From Cheilinus undulatus (taxonomy: Eukaryota > Chordata > Actinopteri > Labriformes > Labridae), in the NCBI RefSeq assembly GCF_018320785.1, contig NC_054885.1, forward strand, positions 6,708,921 to 6,772,920: a stretch of DNA of 64,000 nucleotides, in the 5' to 3' direction. Within the stretch, counting starts at the first letter, position 1, and each line of letters opens with the position of its first letter. Below the pieces are notes generated by a model, which did no database searches, was not told the DNA's origin, and was given only the letters and a program-made list of their open reading frames with translations. This document shows, one piece after another, positions 1 to 13,000 of the stretch. Position numbers and translations under genes: made by a program.

Positions 1-235
1 TCGAGAAGCCCCTGTCGTCGCCATGACTGCTGCCGTAGGACGTTTCCGGTTTTACTATGTGACCTTATATGGCTGTTATTTTGAATGCTGCCGCCTAGTG
101 GTGTGGAGGGTTAGCGATAGGACAGTTATCTCAATCTCACAAAGCCCCGCATGCAAATGTGAGGACTATGGAAGCCTATTTGCACCAATTAAAAAAGATA
201 AATGTGGAAGTTAGGGAATTAAGAAAAAAAAAATT
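1..235. other. Unassigned flank, no gene seen
   Basis: This stretch lies downstream of triobp. It has a 63-codon plus-strand frame with no recognisable domain and no splice context. The frame ends just before an AT-rich tandem repeat, so I treat it as chance. Confidence 0.4.
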
Positions 236-525
236 CCCAAGTCATGATTATGGGATAAAAATTACGAGATAGAAGTCGAAATTATGAGATAATTAAGTCA
301 GAATGATAATAAAAAGTCGAAATTATGAGGGGGAAAAGTCATTATTGTAGGATTAAATTCGAAATTATGAAATAAAAAAGTCATAATTATGAGATAGTAA
401 AAATTATGAGATATTAAAGTCATAATTATGAGATAAAAGTCGAAATTATGAGATAAAAGTCGAAATTATGAGATAATAAAGTCAGAATGATGAGATAAAA
501 AGTCAAAATGATGAGATCATGTGAC
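236..525. repeat. AT-rich tandem repeat, unit about 20 bp
   Basis: A unit resembling GTCGAAATTATGAGATAAAA recurs many times with drift: GTCGAAATTATGAG, GTCATAATTATGAG and GTCAGAATGATGAG all appear. It looks like a degenerate minisatellite. There is no coding potential. Confidence 0.8.
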
Positions 526-1088
526 CCAATGGAAAAGTTGAGCATTTCAAAATAAAAGCCTCCATGTCAAAACAAGAGCAATGTATTTTGTTTTACAGTA
601 AGATAATAGCCCAAATTTCTCTATATACAAGTTATTCATTAATGTATGACTGTAGTGTTTGGTGGAAAGAATTATTCATTATTGTGTACAAAATACATAA
701 TCAGGTAAATAAAAAATAGATAAAAACAGAGAAAAACAAATCAACAAAAACAACAATCAGAGGTGAGCAGAGAGCAGGTCTGGCTGAAAAAGCAACCAGT
801 AGATGGCGGTATGACATTGTTTGTTGAGCCTTCTGGCACTACACCAACATTTAACTATTAGATTTCTTTATTTCATTATTATTATGTTGTCTATGGGTTA
901 TTAGTTGTCCTCTTACTGAAAGTGTTTATGTAATTACTTTTTTTTCTCATTTCAGGTCCATACATAGCAGGCCTTTTATGGCAGAACATGCATTTGCACA
1001 TTTGCTGATTGTGTCTTTTACTTTTATTGCGACACGCACACACAGGCGCACACACACATACACATACATACAGTATACATACAGTAAG
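526..1088. other. AT-rich flank, no gene seen
   Basis: Nothing coding is recognisable. A CA/CG-rich dinucleotide stretch lies at about 1029 to 1085, with short CACACA runs interrupted by ATAC. The two overlapping small frames on the minus strand are translations of that simple repeat. Confidence 0.4.
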
Positions 1089-1490
1089 GCTGCTCAATTA
1101 TGGCAAAATCATTACCAGGATTATTTTGATGAGTACTGAGATCAGGATTAGGAAACAGAATTACTGGTTGATTTAACATCTGCATTTATCAGACCTTGAA
1201 AGTCTTGACACTTCAAATAACAAGTAATGGAGGGAAATAAGAGTGGAAAAATCACAAATGTATAAAAAAAATATAATGCTATATAATGACAAAGAAACAA
1301 TAAAAAATAAGTCTATGGCCATTGGCCAATATACTAGAAAAAACACTGAAAAAATTACCACATGACAAAACCTACGGACAAACAAATGTAACAGCATGCA
1401 GAGGTCATCCTTTAATCTTGATTATCTTGTTTTCATAATCATCATTCATAATCATGATTGAAACTGAAACTTGATAAATCACCCAGCTCT
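1089..1490. mobile_element. MITE-like element, 'GCTGCTCAATTA ... CACCCAGC' ends
   Basis: The ends GCTGCTCAATTATGG and ATAAATCACCCAGC form an imperfect inverted pair. A second copy at 23369-23765 has the same ends in the opposite orientation (GCTGGGCAATTA ... ATAATTGAGCAGCAC). An end fragment is seen near 58455-58495. There is no transposase, so it is non-autonomous. The superfamily is not certain. Confidence 0.5.
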
Positions 1491-2032
1491 AATCTGCAGT
1501 ATCAGCATGTCAAATAGGAACAAGTGAAACCAGGCACTCCGAAAATGAAAATGTAAAAAATGAGGAAGGAAATAAATGAAAAATACTTAGAATTGCCAAA
1601 TCATTTTTTAAAAAGCCAGCCAGTCATTCCCCTTGTCTCTAAACAAAAGCATGTTTATTTATAGTCTGCTGATGTAGGTGTCAAATTAATGCAACAAAAG
1701 TGTTTTTGCAGAACTTCTTTTATTGTTTGCAAAAAATGTGCATAATTTACAAAGATGATGCCAGCTCTACAGTACATTAAATATGAAAATCGTTTTAAAA
1801 AGGCAGGTAGGTAAGTTATTTTATCACAATTCATACTGTCAATAAAAAATTTGGCTCATTAATGCAACACCTGTCATGTTTTTAAGAAATGTTCAGAACG
1901 ATCAGGAGGGACTGAAAACTTTGGGAGTTCTTGGTTTGATGGTTTTAGATCATCTGTGAGGAGGGACAACGTTCATTCAACAGCTTTTAACAAGCATCCT
2001 CAAAGAAAGCTGAGCCTAGTTTATATCTGTAA
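1491..2032. other. Downstream flank of triobp, no gene seen
   Basis: This is AT-rich sequence with no supported gene. A minus-strand AATAAA (TTTATT on plus, about 1718) could be a distal poly(A) signal, but nothing ties it to triobp. No splice-bounded frame is visible. Confidence 0.35.
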
Positions 2033-3117
2033 CAGTGGTTCTCAACTGGTGGGTGGGTCACAAATGGGAAAATCTCTGATTTATGGGGCATTCATCCCAG
2101 CAAGTCAGTTTTGGTTATTTAAACAAAATCATGGCTTATTTACTTTCACCATCTTAGGACAATAAAGCTGCTTTGTTTAAATGATAATGTAGCAATTTCT
2201 CAAGATTTCTAGAAAGCAACTAAAATGTAAATATTGACTCAAGAAATAAAGTAAAGCAAAATAACTGCATGCATGTTCTCCCAGTATGAAGGTGGACTAC
2301 AGCCACTCTAAAAACATAAAAACTTTAGATTTTACTACATCATAAACTTACAAGAAAAAATAATTCTTTTTAGTTCAAAAGGTATAGATCCTGACTTTAT
2401 AAACTTAAAAATTTAAAGTTTATAAAGGAAGAAAAATCACAACATTGTACAGTCTAGAATTTATGAGAAATAAAACTCCAAACACTGGTTGAATCAGAAG
2501 TCTGTCCTGGATGCTGTCAGGTGGTTGTTTTCTTCTTAACTGCCCCAGTTTACAACAATGTCTCTGGATGCTTATGATAATTTGATGATTCTGGACTAAA
2601 ACTCAAGTATTTCTTTGTTGTTTAGTCCCTGGAAAAAGTATAATTCAATTGGGCGCTCTGCTGTGGTACTTGTGTAAGTAAAACAGCCTTATCAAGTAAA
2701 AAAAAAAAAAATAAATAATTGCCTAAAAATTTGTAGATGTTTGTTCTTATACATTTCTGCCACATAAAACTCAAAGATTTCTTTTTTTCTTGTACATTTA
2801 TGATGCTTTAAAATAAAAAAAAAAAGATTTTCTTATGAATTTACAACTTGAGAAACCCAGAACTTTGAATCTGGTTGCTTGCAAATTTCTGACATTTTAA
2901 TATTAAAAGATGTCAACATCCTTCTTTAGAATTAACGTATATCTTAACCTCATAACGATTCTAGGACGGCCCTATTTTTGTCCCTTTGTTCAATATGTTT
3001 CGTCCCATTTAAGGTCTATACTGCAACATCTTTTATTAAAAACGTGTGTGCTGGAAATTTTTGGGGATATGGATACAATTTCTAATTTAAAAGTTGACAA
3101 CCAGCTGAGAACCGCTG
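2033..3117. mobile_element. Non-autonomous hAT-like element (degraded)
   Basis: The left end CAGTGGTTCTCAACTGG and the reverse complement of the right end, CAGCGGTTCTCAGCTGG, form terminal inverted repeats of the hAT 'CAGnGGTTCTCAA' type. The expected 8-bp duplication is not clean (ATCTGTAA versus CTGTATAA). The interior is AT-rich with no transposase frame. It lies just downstream of triobp and contains minus-strand AATAAA motifs. Confidence 0.55.
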
Positions 3118-3846
3118 CTGTATAAAGTCAAAGATCAACTTTAATTCAGCCTGCCCAATGAGACACTTCCGCTGTCTTTTCCTGTTAAAATCCCAACTTT
3201 TGTTTTTTTAATAACACATAGCTATGTTAGCACGCTTTACTGGTTTAAAAATAATAATTACAGCAAATGATAACTCACATTTCTACAGAAACGTGTACCC
3301 TTATCAGAGTAAACAAAAACTGTACAGGATAAAAAATGAGATGACAGTAGCTCAGCTGTAACCATGGACCTCTGATGTCTCAGGCACAAACACAGAAACA
3401 ATTATCCAACAACAAAAGATAATGCAGGAACTCTTTATATACAATACCTGATTAAAAAAGAAATGTCACTCTACAAATATTCCAGTTTTCAGACCAAATG
3501 CACACTCATACTGAGCTGTAATAAAAGTGCAGTTTTATATAACGTGTGGCCCACTTTGTTGAAACCAGCTGATCAGCTACTCTACGCTGCTCGTTGGCAG
3601 AATGATTGAAAACTAAAGGCACTATTTATGGTCTCAACAGACACTAAACGGAACCATCATCTCTGATTTTCTGTGGACCTCTTTGAATCAGTCACCACGC
3701 TGCAAACACACCTGCAGAAAAAAACAAGGATATTTGAAAAAATACAGAAAATATAAACAAGAAAGTTGCTTCCTATTTTAATTTTACATGTAAGATCACG
3801 CCCATTCATCCCCTGTCTTTACCTGTTTGTTACCAGCAGCAGCTTT
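3118..3846 (-). other. triobp 3'UTR region with a probable UTR intron
   Basis: After the stop codon the minus strand shows a strong donor (CAG|GTAAAG; exon edge 3823). About 110 bp on there is a good acceptor (TTTTTTTCTGCAG|GTGTG; exon edge 3711), which suggests a small intron in the 3'UTR. The stop is only about 24 nt from that junction, too close to be expected to trigger nonsense-mediated decay. Candidate poly(A) signals are ATTAAA at about 3207 and 3130, and AATAAA at about 3032 inside the hAT element. The true 3' end is unresolved. Confidence 0.5.
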
Positions 3847-4008
3847 TCAGTGGTCCAGGCTGTTCCCCAGTTTCTGACCTTCTTGCAGAGCGGCCATGGC
3901 GAGCCTCAGGTGCTCCTTCAGACTCTGGATCTCTCTCTCACTTCGGCCTTTGATCCCGCTAAGCTCGTCCTGCATCTCTGAGTAACGTTCACTGGCCACC
4001 CTCTTCTC
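3847..4008 (-). CDS. triobp: triobp coding exon 17: C-terminus
   Basis: Residues 1433-1485 then TGA at 3847-3849. [20 protein letters not shown] is nearly identical to the human C-terminus, and the ending NSLDH corresponds to human NSLAE. Acceptor TTTGCCCTGCAG|GAGAAG. Confidence 0.94.
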   Translation of the reverse strand, partial: EKRVASERYSEMQDELSGIKGRSEREIQSLKEHLRLAMAALQEGQKLGNSLDH

Positions 4009-7000
4009 CTGCAGGGCAAAAAACACATCAGCTTTGGCGATCAGATTCATCTTTTTATGCATTAACAACTTAAATCCTTTTCACACATGCAGCATTTCAG
4101 GGTAAGATGCCCAGAAAATTTCATGCAACATGCTTTCTCATGCTTGTCCCTTGCAGCAGGAAGAATTCTGCTGTTTTCGTTCACACATGAAGCTCATCCA
4201 GTAAAATTTAGGAAACTTTCAGGAGATTTGTGCAAATATAAACAGGGCTCAAGAAAAATCTGTAAAAATTCAGTTTTTGAAACATTAACATTCTTGGAGA
4301 TTCTTACGTGTTTCTGATTGATTTAACCTTTAACATGCCACAGGGTGTATTCTTTTCTAACTGTTAAAAAGCTTTATTATACCTTCACTCTGGCAAAAGC
4401 TGAGGCTAGAGGTATTTTGGGTTATCCATTTGTCCAAACTTTTGCCTTTCTAGGCCACTCTTTCTATCACCATATCTCAAAAATGCTTTTAGTGATTTTC
4501 TTTAAACTTTGCACCAATGTTCACTCTGAATCAAGGATGGGCGCTTCTGTTCTGGAGGTCAAAGGTTAAAGTCATGTCTATCTCTTGCATATAAGACTTA
4601 TTGACCAGACAGACTGTTTTATCCATGGCATGGGATGTATTTCACATCCGTCTGGGAAACAGCCCCTAGACCAGTGGTACTCAACATGTGGCTCTTGAGC
4701 TCTTTTGTGATGATTTGTGGCTCTTTCATGTCTTAATTTTAAATATTTTTCCCCCATGAAATCTTGAAAAAGGTTAACTTTAACCTCAGGAGTCACCCAT
4801 GGCAAGTTACATTAATCAGTTTGTTTCTCACTCTTTTAGTTAGCTTTAATTGTCAACCTTTATTTTTTTGTCTGTATATTTCCATTGCCCTTGCAGTTTC
4901 CCCCCTTTTTTTCTTTTTTTGCCACTTTTAATCCATCTTTACTGCTTTTCAAGCCAAAGTTTTCCACTTCTTCTTGCCCTTTTCCCCAGTTTTTGTCTCT
5001 TTTATTCTGCTTTTTGCATTTTCCCCCTTTTTTCCCCGTCTCACCCATTTCAGCTATTTCCAGTGAATGCCGTTATTCCCCATTTTTGCCCATTTTAATC
5101 TCTTTTCACCCATTTTTTGCCAAGTTTTGACTGTTTTTTGACCATTTTTTCCACCTGTAACTAATTTTTTTTTTATCCATTTTTACCACTTTTCAACCGC
5201 TTTTCATCATTTTATGTCAACTTTTTGTCAAACTTCTAATTATTGCCACTTGAACCCATTTTTACCACTTTTCACCTCTTAGACTGTGGCTCTTAAAAAG
5301 ATATTCTTCAACAATTTGGCTCTTTGGTTGAGCAGTGTTGAGTAACACTGCCCTAGACAGAGTTTGGAAGGGATTAAGCTTTCAGAAGAATCTCAGGGGG
5401 TGAACAGATGAACATTGTGTCTACCACATTCATTACTGGCCAATCAGAGCAACTAAAAATATCGCCAGTGCCACAGTGGGGATTAAACAATATAATGCAA
5501 GCTTACACGCCGTTATCGTTGCTCAGTATTAGTGGATCCCAGTTGTAAACATCGTCTCTCCACCAACAAAAGCTCTAATGCGGTTCTTTGCTCTTCTTTT
5601 AATAAAGAAATGTTGTTGAGTTATGATCAAACTGCAGGCTAATCTCTTCACCAGTTTCCAGCCTGCAACTAAACCACACCCAAAGCTACTGCATCTTTCT
5701 TCAAATGAAGCCGATTGATTCGGTCATTCTCTGACCAGGAAAAGTGTTAAAGCTTGCAGCTTTGCAAGATGGATCTGCCCGGTGACAGAGGAAAGAAACT
5801 GGCCAATCCACCAGCTTTGCTGGGTTCAAAGTTTCTATGGATCCCCATTAAACCTTGTAAACCTTGCAGTGGCACATAACCAACAGGCAGCAGTGCTGGT
5901 TTTTTGTCTTAAATATGCACCATTACCATAATGATTTAGTTTTTAACTGTGGTGAAAGACATGCTTAATAAAGATTATAGTAACATTATTTTGTAGTTTA
6001 ACATTTGGACAAACCAACTTGGATAATTCTGTTTATTTTATTGCTGTTTCCATTGGATTATCTTTTCACAATAAGACACAATATCAAATCTAGTGCAAAC
6101 CTGCTTTGATGATAACACACCAACCAAACAAAAATCAAAGCTCAGAACTAGCCCTGAGGATAAACACACCTACATTTGAACACTCACATCTCTACAGAGA
6201 GATAAAGAGAAACTAACAAAATAAATGAAAGAAAACATGATAAAGCAATCAATATAGAAATAAAAATTATGTAAAGATGAGGGAAATGTTGCTAAAAGGA
6301 GGCCCAACATTCTTCCCATACATGCTTTAACTTTTACATTTTTAATTTCTCTGTGAGTAGACGAAGCAAAATGCAAACAGTTGCTGGAGCATGGATTCAG
6401 TACCCTGCAGTTTTTGAGAATCAGTTTTTGTTGTTGAAAAGCTAATTATGAAAGCTTGTAAGCTCTGAAACACTTAGCACAGACTTCACTTGATGTGAGG
6501 ATTATCCTTTGTATTTTAATCAGCTGTTAGTGTAGCACTTACAGAGAATATTACAACTCGTACAAGCAGATTAACACAGAGAAACACACCGTACCGTGTT
6601 AAGAAACTGCAGCTCATTCCTCAGACAGCTGATCTCTTTGTGTAAGTACTCGATCTCGTTCTCTTTCACCCTGAGAAGGACCTGCAAGAAAAAAGAAACA
6701 ACAGAACATACAGCGGTTTGTCTCTAGCTGCCAGAAAAATAAGTAACAAAAGAATGGAAACCAAGCAAAGCTCTAAATCATTATAATTATCACCTGAGTC
6801 ATGCAGAAATGCACAGTGATTGTGTTTAAGCTGATTTATGACAAGCAGTCTGTAATTAACAGAGCATGATTTAGGCTTTTGGCTATTTACTGTTTATCAT
6901 GGTGTTTTCTTTGCTTTCTGACTTAAACACCAGTTTGGTTACCAGATAGACTGTCACATGAGTAGGGGTTCCATCCACCAATTTTGAAGAACATTTTCAA

Positions 7001-10000
7001 TTTGTGCACAAAAAAACCTGGAAACTGGAAACACTGCAAATTCAAACAAAATTTAAAACATTGCAAAAACATTTTTTAAGCTTGGAAGAGGTAGACAAGA
7101 TGGCATATCAGTAGGAGAAAATGTGTGGGGTTTTTTTGTTTGTTTTTTTTTGCAGTGGAAATGCATTCAGCAAATAAATGATGCTTCTGGATTAACAGGC
7201 TAAAGTAAGGTTCAGAAAAAGTTAAAATAAACTCTTCAGTCCTGCAACTAAAATCCTCTTCCAAGTATAAATCTCTTCACTACTTTCCAAGCTACACTGA
7301 TGTTGTGTTAGCCTTTAACTGGGCTATTATTTATCTCCTTTTTCTAAGACCTGACACCAGCAAAGACAGGCCAAAGATACTGCAAAATGATCAAAGTTGG
7401 CCAGTCTTACTACATTCCCTAGTAGTGACAAATAGGCTGTTTAAAATATTCACTAACTTTCCAAGATCTAGGCCATAGACTATGATAACATCAGAAAATG
7501 AGCGGTCTTCTTTTGCGTTTCTTTTGAGTTTCACGTAAACGATTCAGTCGCACAGTATGAGATGATATTCTGCCATGGCTGTCGTATGGCTTGAAATCAC
7601 ACAGTGTACACCCGGCTTTACAGAGGCGTAGAAACATGAGGCGGTAGCTCTATTTTGTCATTGTATGGGTTCTACGCTTTGTTCTTATGAACACTTCTAT
7701 TGGTTCTATGCAGATGATGTCACACAGCAGTAGATAACACTCCTTGGGGGGCAAGAGGTGATTTCTACATCTTTATAAAAAGCTACGTTTTGAGCTGTTT
7801 ACCACTATGCAAACCATTCTAAGTGCAAAAATATAAAAGTTCTTAAATTTTAAGCTACTTTTGTAATCTGAAAGTTGTGATATGTTCAAGCAAAAAAATG
7901 AAAAATGTAAGAAATTTGAGGCTATGGTAGGACCTGATGCTAGACCAGTTGAGAACCACTGCTCTAGAGTGACATATATTGTTATAGAAGGCGATACAAG
8001 TCAAATCCACTTAATGGTATCTGAAAATATCACATGTGCAGTTTCTTCATCCATGTTTCTCTTAGTGGCTGAATGAGTGCAAAACATCCCCCATACTCTG
8101 CCTCAGCAGCCATACTTTTCATCTCCTCATGTATCTCCCCTCCTTTTTTTTTTTTGGAACAACTGCACTTCTCTAACCTGACATGCCAGACAGATTTGTT
8201 TCAGACATCCATCAGGTAAACTTCTCATACACAATGTTTGGGAAAGGGCAGAGCCTTAAAAAAAAAAACTCGGAGGGTGATTGGACGAACGTTCTGTCTG
8301 TCATATCTTTATGGGCCAATCAGAGCAACAAAACACACCATAACGGCACCGGCCTCTTGTGTCTGCTTGCTTACATCGTGACTCCGCTGCGCCTGAAAGT
8401 ACCGCCCCTGGTCGCTGATTAGTCCTGTCACTTTCTAACCGGGCCCAAACTGTTGAGACAGGAGCTTTGCAAGATGGATTCACCAGTGAGAAACAAGGAA
8501 ACGGGCGTCTTCATCTGCTTTGACATTGACATTGTAGGGGTAGAGCTGGACTCTCTGACGGTGGTGACAGAGAGGCGGATGTTGTCAAAACTACACACAA
8601 TCTTGGACAGCATCCACCACCCACTCCATAACGTGCTGGTGAAACACAGGAGCATATTCAGTGCTAGGCTCATTCCCCCTAAATGCACCACAGAGCGCCA
8701 CAGGAAGTCATTCTTGCCTGTGGCCATCAAACTTTTTAACTCCTCCCTCTGAGTGTCACACACTCACACAACTTCTTCAGTGTATACAACTACATTCAAC
8801 TGTGCAATCTGTTTGTAAACTGGTCAAACTCAAATAAATTAAGTATTCTGATTCTGATTTGCAATGTTAGCACTTCTCTCGACTGCTGCCCAATATATCT
8901 CAGCTCCACCTCCAACATAACACGCTTGCTTTCAGTTGCCATGGTTTCCTGTACCCAAATAAGCAGGAAATGTGGCAGGAACTGGCATAAAGGTGCAGCT
9001 AGCATTTAAGGGGGGGGGAGTACTGTAGATTGGCAGAAGTATGTAGAGTTTCACAACAGGGTAGCTCACAATGTCACATAGATCTGACACAGAAGTAGAA
9101 ACCAGGTTTAAGACTAGGGTTCACTCTGTGTGTCACAGCTGTCACCTCTCACAGTTTGGTAACCATAACCCACTTTCAGTTTCATGCACACAGAAACTCA
9201 AAGTGTTTGTTTATAAGAGCTTTTACCTCAAGTTCACAGGGTGCTCTGTCTTTGTTGTCCTCTGAGTTCTGATCTGTAGAACGCATTCGGCTGATTTCCT
9301 CAGTCAGTCTAGTCTTCAAGTCCTGCAGAAGAAAACACAGAGTGGTTATGATATGAAGAAACCAATCAGTTGGTATTTAGTACATCTGCAGACAGACAAA
9401 AGACCACACATGGTCACTGCTCCTGCATGTTAGCATCATTTTAGGCTCTGACAGTGCAGAGTAAAATATATGAATACTTAGATTTTTTACGAGGCTTAGT
9501 TAGGGTTGTATCTCAAAATCCCTTAAAAGAAAACGTCTATTAACTGTCCACTTTATTTCAGATGTAAAGCTGCCAGTGTAGGAGTAAATACAAATTTTGA
9601 GAAATGAGTGAGTTTAGACTCCATCAGCTAAAGGTAGCTCACCTGGTTCTCTTTCCTCAGCTGCTCCATGTCTCTCTCCTTGCGGCTGATCTCCCTCTCT
9701 CTCTCTGCATTGTTCTGCTCCGCTCGATTTAAGTCCAAACACTTTTGAGAGTATCGCTCTGAAAGACTGGCCAGCTCTCTCTGCAATGCCTGAGACTCTG
9801 CCCTGAAAGGAATGAATTAATAACAAGTAAAACATTGTGTTAATCTCTTAATGACATAAAAACACTGCCATGATATCAGAATTTTAAACCTAGACATATT
9901 TCAAATAAAAATCAGACAGTACCTATTTGATATCAAGGTAAAAATAAAAACTTTGGGACATTGCCAGGTTTTTCTTACAGTATCTGTACTTTTTGATGAT

Positions 10001-13000
10001 GATTTTTGATTACTTTGATCATTGAAATCAGAGAGAACTTCAGACTTCTCAGGCTACTTTTTCTTGCTGATTGTGCACAGACAACCCAAGCTTGAGGGGT
10101 AAAACACCAACTATGTGCCTTTAAAATAAGAAACAGAGTTCTAAAGTATTAGCTACAAACTGTCAAAAGTATGAGTTAAGTTTTCTTCTACCATTTTCAT
10201 GAGGCAAGTATTTCCTCCTGTGGTTTCTAACAGCTCTTCTGCTGCAGACCAATAACCACAGAAATAAGGAAGGGCATTCAGAGAGCACAGAAACACAGAC
10301 CCAGCAGCAGAGATAAGCCGTAAAATGCAGGTTTCTGTTGCAGAAACTCAAACAGAGTTACGTCACATGCACTTTTGAAGTTTACAAAGGAAAACTAATC
10401 CATGACCAAATTCTTCTACATTCCTGGGGTGCCTAACAGGATCCTGTGGCTGCTGTGGAGACTGAAATTCAACCTTTGATTTCACCAAAACCTTTGTAGC
10501 TCCTATTTAAAAGCAAAGGGAGCTTTTCACATAAATTAACAATGCTTGTTTTCACTAACTTGGGCTGAAGGCAACGCTACAATCAAGGGAATACCAGCTA
10601 CACAAGGCAAGGTGTTTTATAATGTGATAAGAGTCAAAGGAGCTTAGAAAGTCCTTTTTTCAGCATGCATCCATGAGTATTTGACAACTTTAGTGCATGT
10701 TAAGGACAAGAAGAAAACTGTCTCTTTCTATTCCTTGCAAATCTGTGTAGGACGCGTGGGTGTCTATGACACTGGCACAAACTGATTGAAGTTACTCACT
10801 TTTGTTGGACTCTCAAACTCTGTGAATCTAGTGTCCCACTGTTTAGCCTCTTGGCCTTCTCCACCTCTCTCTCCAGTTCCTCTTTGTGTTTCTTCTTCAA
10901 AGCCTCCATCACTGAAATCCAAACACACATGATTTTATGGTAGATGAGAGCAGAACATAAGGGAAGCTTCTGATTGGACACTGGGACACTCAAGAATAAA
11001 AAACTAACTTAAGCTTTTTTCACACATAGACTCCTGAAAATTCCAAGAAAGTTTAAGGATAGTCCCTGCCCCTAAAACCTTCCAGAGTTGCTAGAGAGTT
11101 GAAGTTAAAAGTCTGATGCTATAAATATTTATTTGTCTTTGTATCAATGCTATGTGCTATTGGAAGTTCACAGTAGGAACAGATGTGTGGGAACAGACAC
11201 ACTGGTGATATGAAAGGACTTTAATTCAGGTTTATTACTTGCACAAAGGTTGCATCAGTCTCACCATGTCTCTCATCAAACCTCACCTACTCCCCTGCTG
11301 TGAAATTTCCCTAATATTTCCTTCTACATCCAAACATCAGCTCAAGCAATTGTACCTAAGGACTGTCTGGAAACAGTCCAGGTAAATCAGGGTGAAAAAT
11401 GTGTCTATATGCATTTAGCATGTAATGCCAGTGAGAAACAGCAACGACTTTGGCTTGGTTCTGTTTCCTTTTACAGAGTTCCGATAGTCCACAAGCAGAC
11501 CACCTGTTTTTACCCTGATGACTCGTTTCTATTTTCCTTTAGTTCGCTTGTATAGATATGGACGAGGATAGAGGAAAGATGGAGATCAAGACAGTGCCAA
11601 GAGAGTTTTTGCATTTTTCTCCCTCAACAGACCTTTTTGGTTTGTTTTATAAAGTGGAGAAAAGGGTGGATTACTAATATCTCTATCTGCGATTGAAATG
11701 TTTGGGACTGACTTGTGTTAACACAAAAGTAAAACTATCCGGCTCACCGCCATTGAAAGCACATCAATACAAATCACCAAACTTCCATTTTTCAACATTT
11801 AAGACAAAAGCGACAGATTTCAAACAGTTTACAGAGCAGAAAATTACTATTCAACTGATGCAGCGTGGGCAGCAAGCTTCTGATGCAAGATAGCATCTGA
11901 CACTCGCATGTTATTTTCAAGAGTTTTGTACATTTATGAAAACAGCTAGGAAAAATAACTAACAGTATTTCAAATATTTCCATTTTTTTATTAAATGAAC
12001 TATAAAATTTGAGTTAAAACCATGAAATTAATTTTTTTATCACCCTAGAAATCATCCATCTCTTGCAGCATAATACATCAATTCTGCTGGCTTATCACCA
12101 ACAATATATGTCCTATCCAACAAGGCAGGACGGCATGCAAAAGCAGAAAGGGAAGCATTTCCAACTCTGATGCACCATGAATGGAGAGATATTTTCTTTT
12201 TTTCAGCTCATTATTATGGTTTGGCAAAAAAAAAAAACAAGGAAAAGATGTCAACTTGTTCCTCTTTTAAAGTCATAAGGCTAGCTGTGTTTAATTTGAA
12301 TCCCTGCTGACCTCGTGCGATGTCTTGCGTCTCCTCCAGCAGCAGCCTCTCCTTCTCTGTCTCCATCTCCCTGATCTGACGTTCATGCTGCCTCTGCAGC
12401 TCCTCCAAAGCCTGTCGATGAGCACGCTCCATCGCTGCCAGGCTGCGACCGCAGGGAGCCTCAGGGCCGCAACCACCCCTCACACCCCCTCCCCCTCCCC
12501 CTACCCCACCTCCCTTTAGTTGCTCCAGCTGCTGCCTTAGTGACGCCACCTGAAAACAGAGAGAGACAGAGGTAAAGCCCACTGAGACAGAATGGGACAG
12601 ACGCCTAACAGCTGACATGTAAACAGAATAATCCAAATCCTAAAAATCAGTTTATCTAATTAATCAACTCCAGGACGCAAGGCACTGATAATCACTAGAA
12701 GAGCCAGTGTGTGTGCAAGATTTTCCTCTTATGACTAATGATGCTGACAATGGCTACACTGCTCTCTAAAGATAGCTAATTGGTTTATTATATTCAAAAC
12801 TACGGTCTTGTAAGAAAAATCTACAGTCTTCTCTCTAGTCTGCCTTTAGCAGCTCTGAATAAGAAAATAAAGTTTGTATGATGACAGAGAATGTAAAAAG
12901 ATTCAAACCAAAGATGCACTTCACAACAAACTCAAAGCAAGCAGAAGTTGAGCAGCAATTCTCATATTAAACTCTGCAATTTTCTCAACTAAAGCAATCT

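Noticed and set aside
4850-5130. Three overlapping frames of 60-80 codons
   Set aside because: They fall inside the hAT-type element and reflect its pyrimidine-rich array.
8453-8752. 99-codon plus-strand frame with ATG
   Set aside because: The protein is the C-terminal tail of a CR1/L2-type LINE reverse transcriptase, followed by a LINE-like TTCTGATT tail. It is not a host gene.
12325-12519. Plus-strand Leu-rich frame
   Set aside because: It is a shadow of the coiled-coil exon of triobp read antisense.
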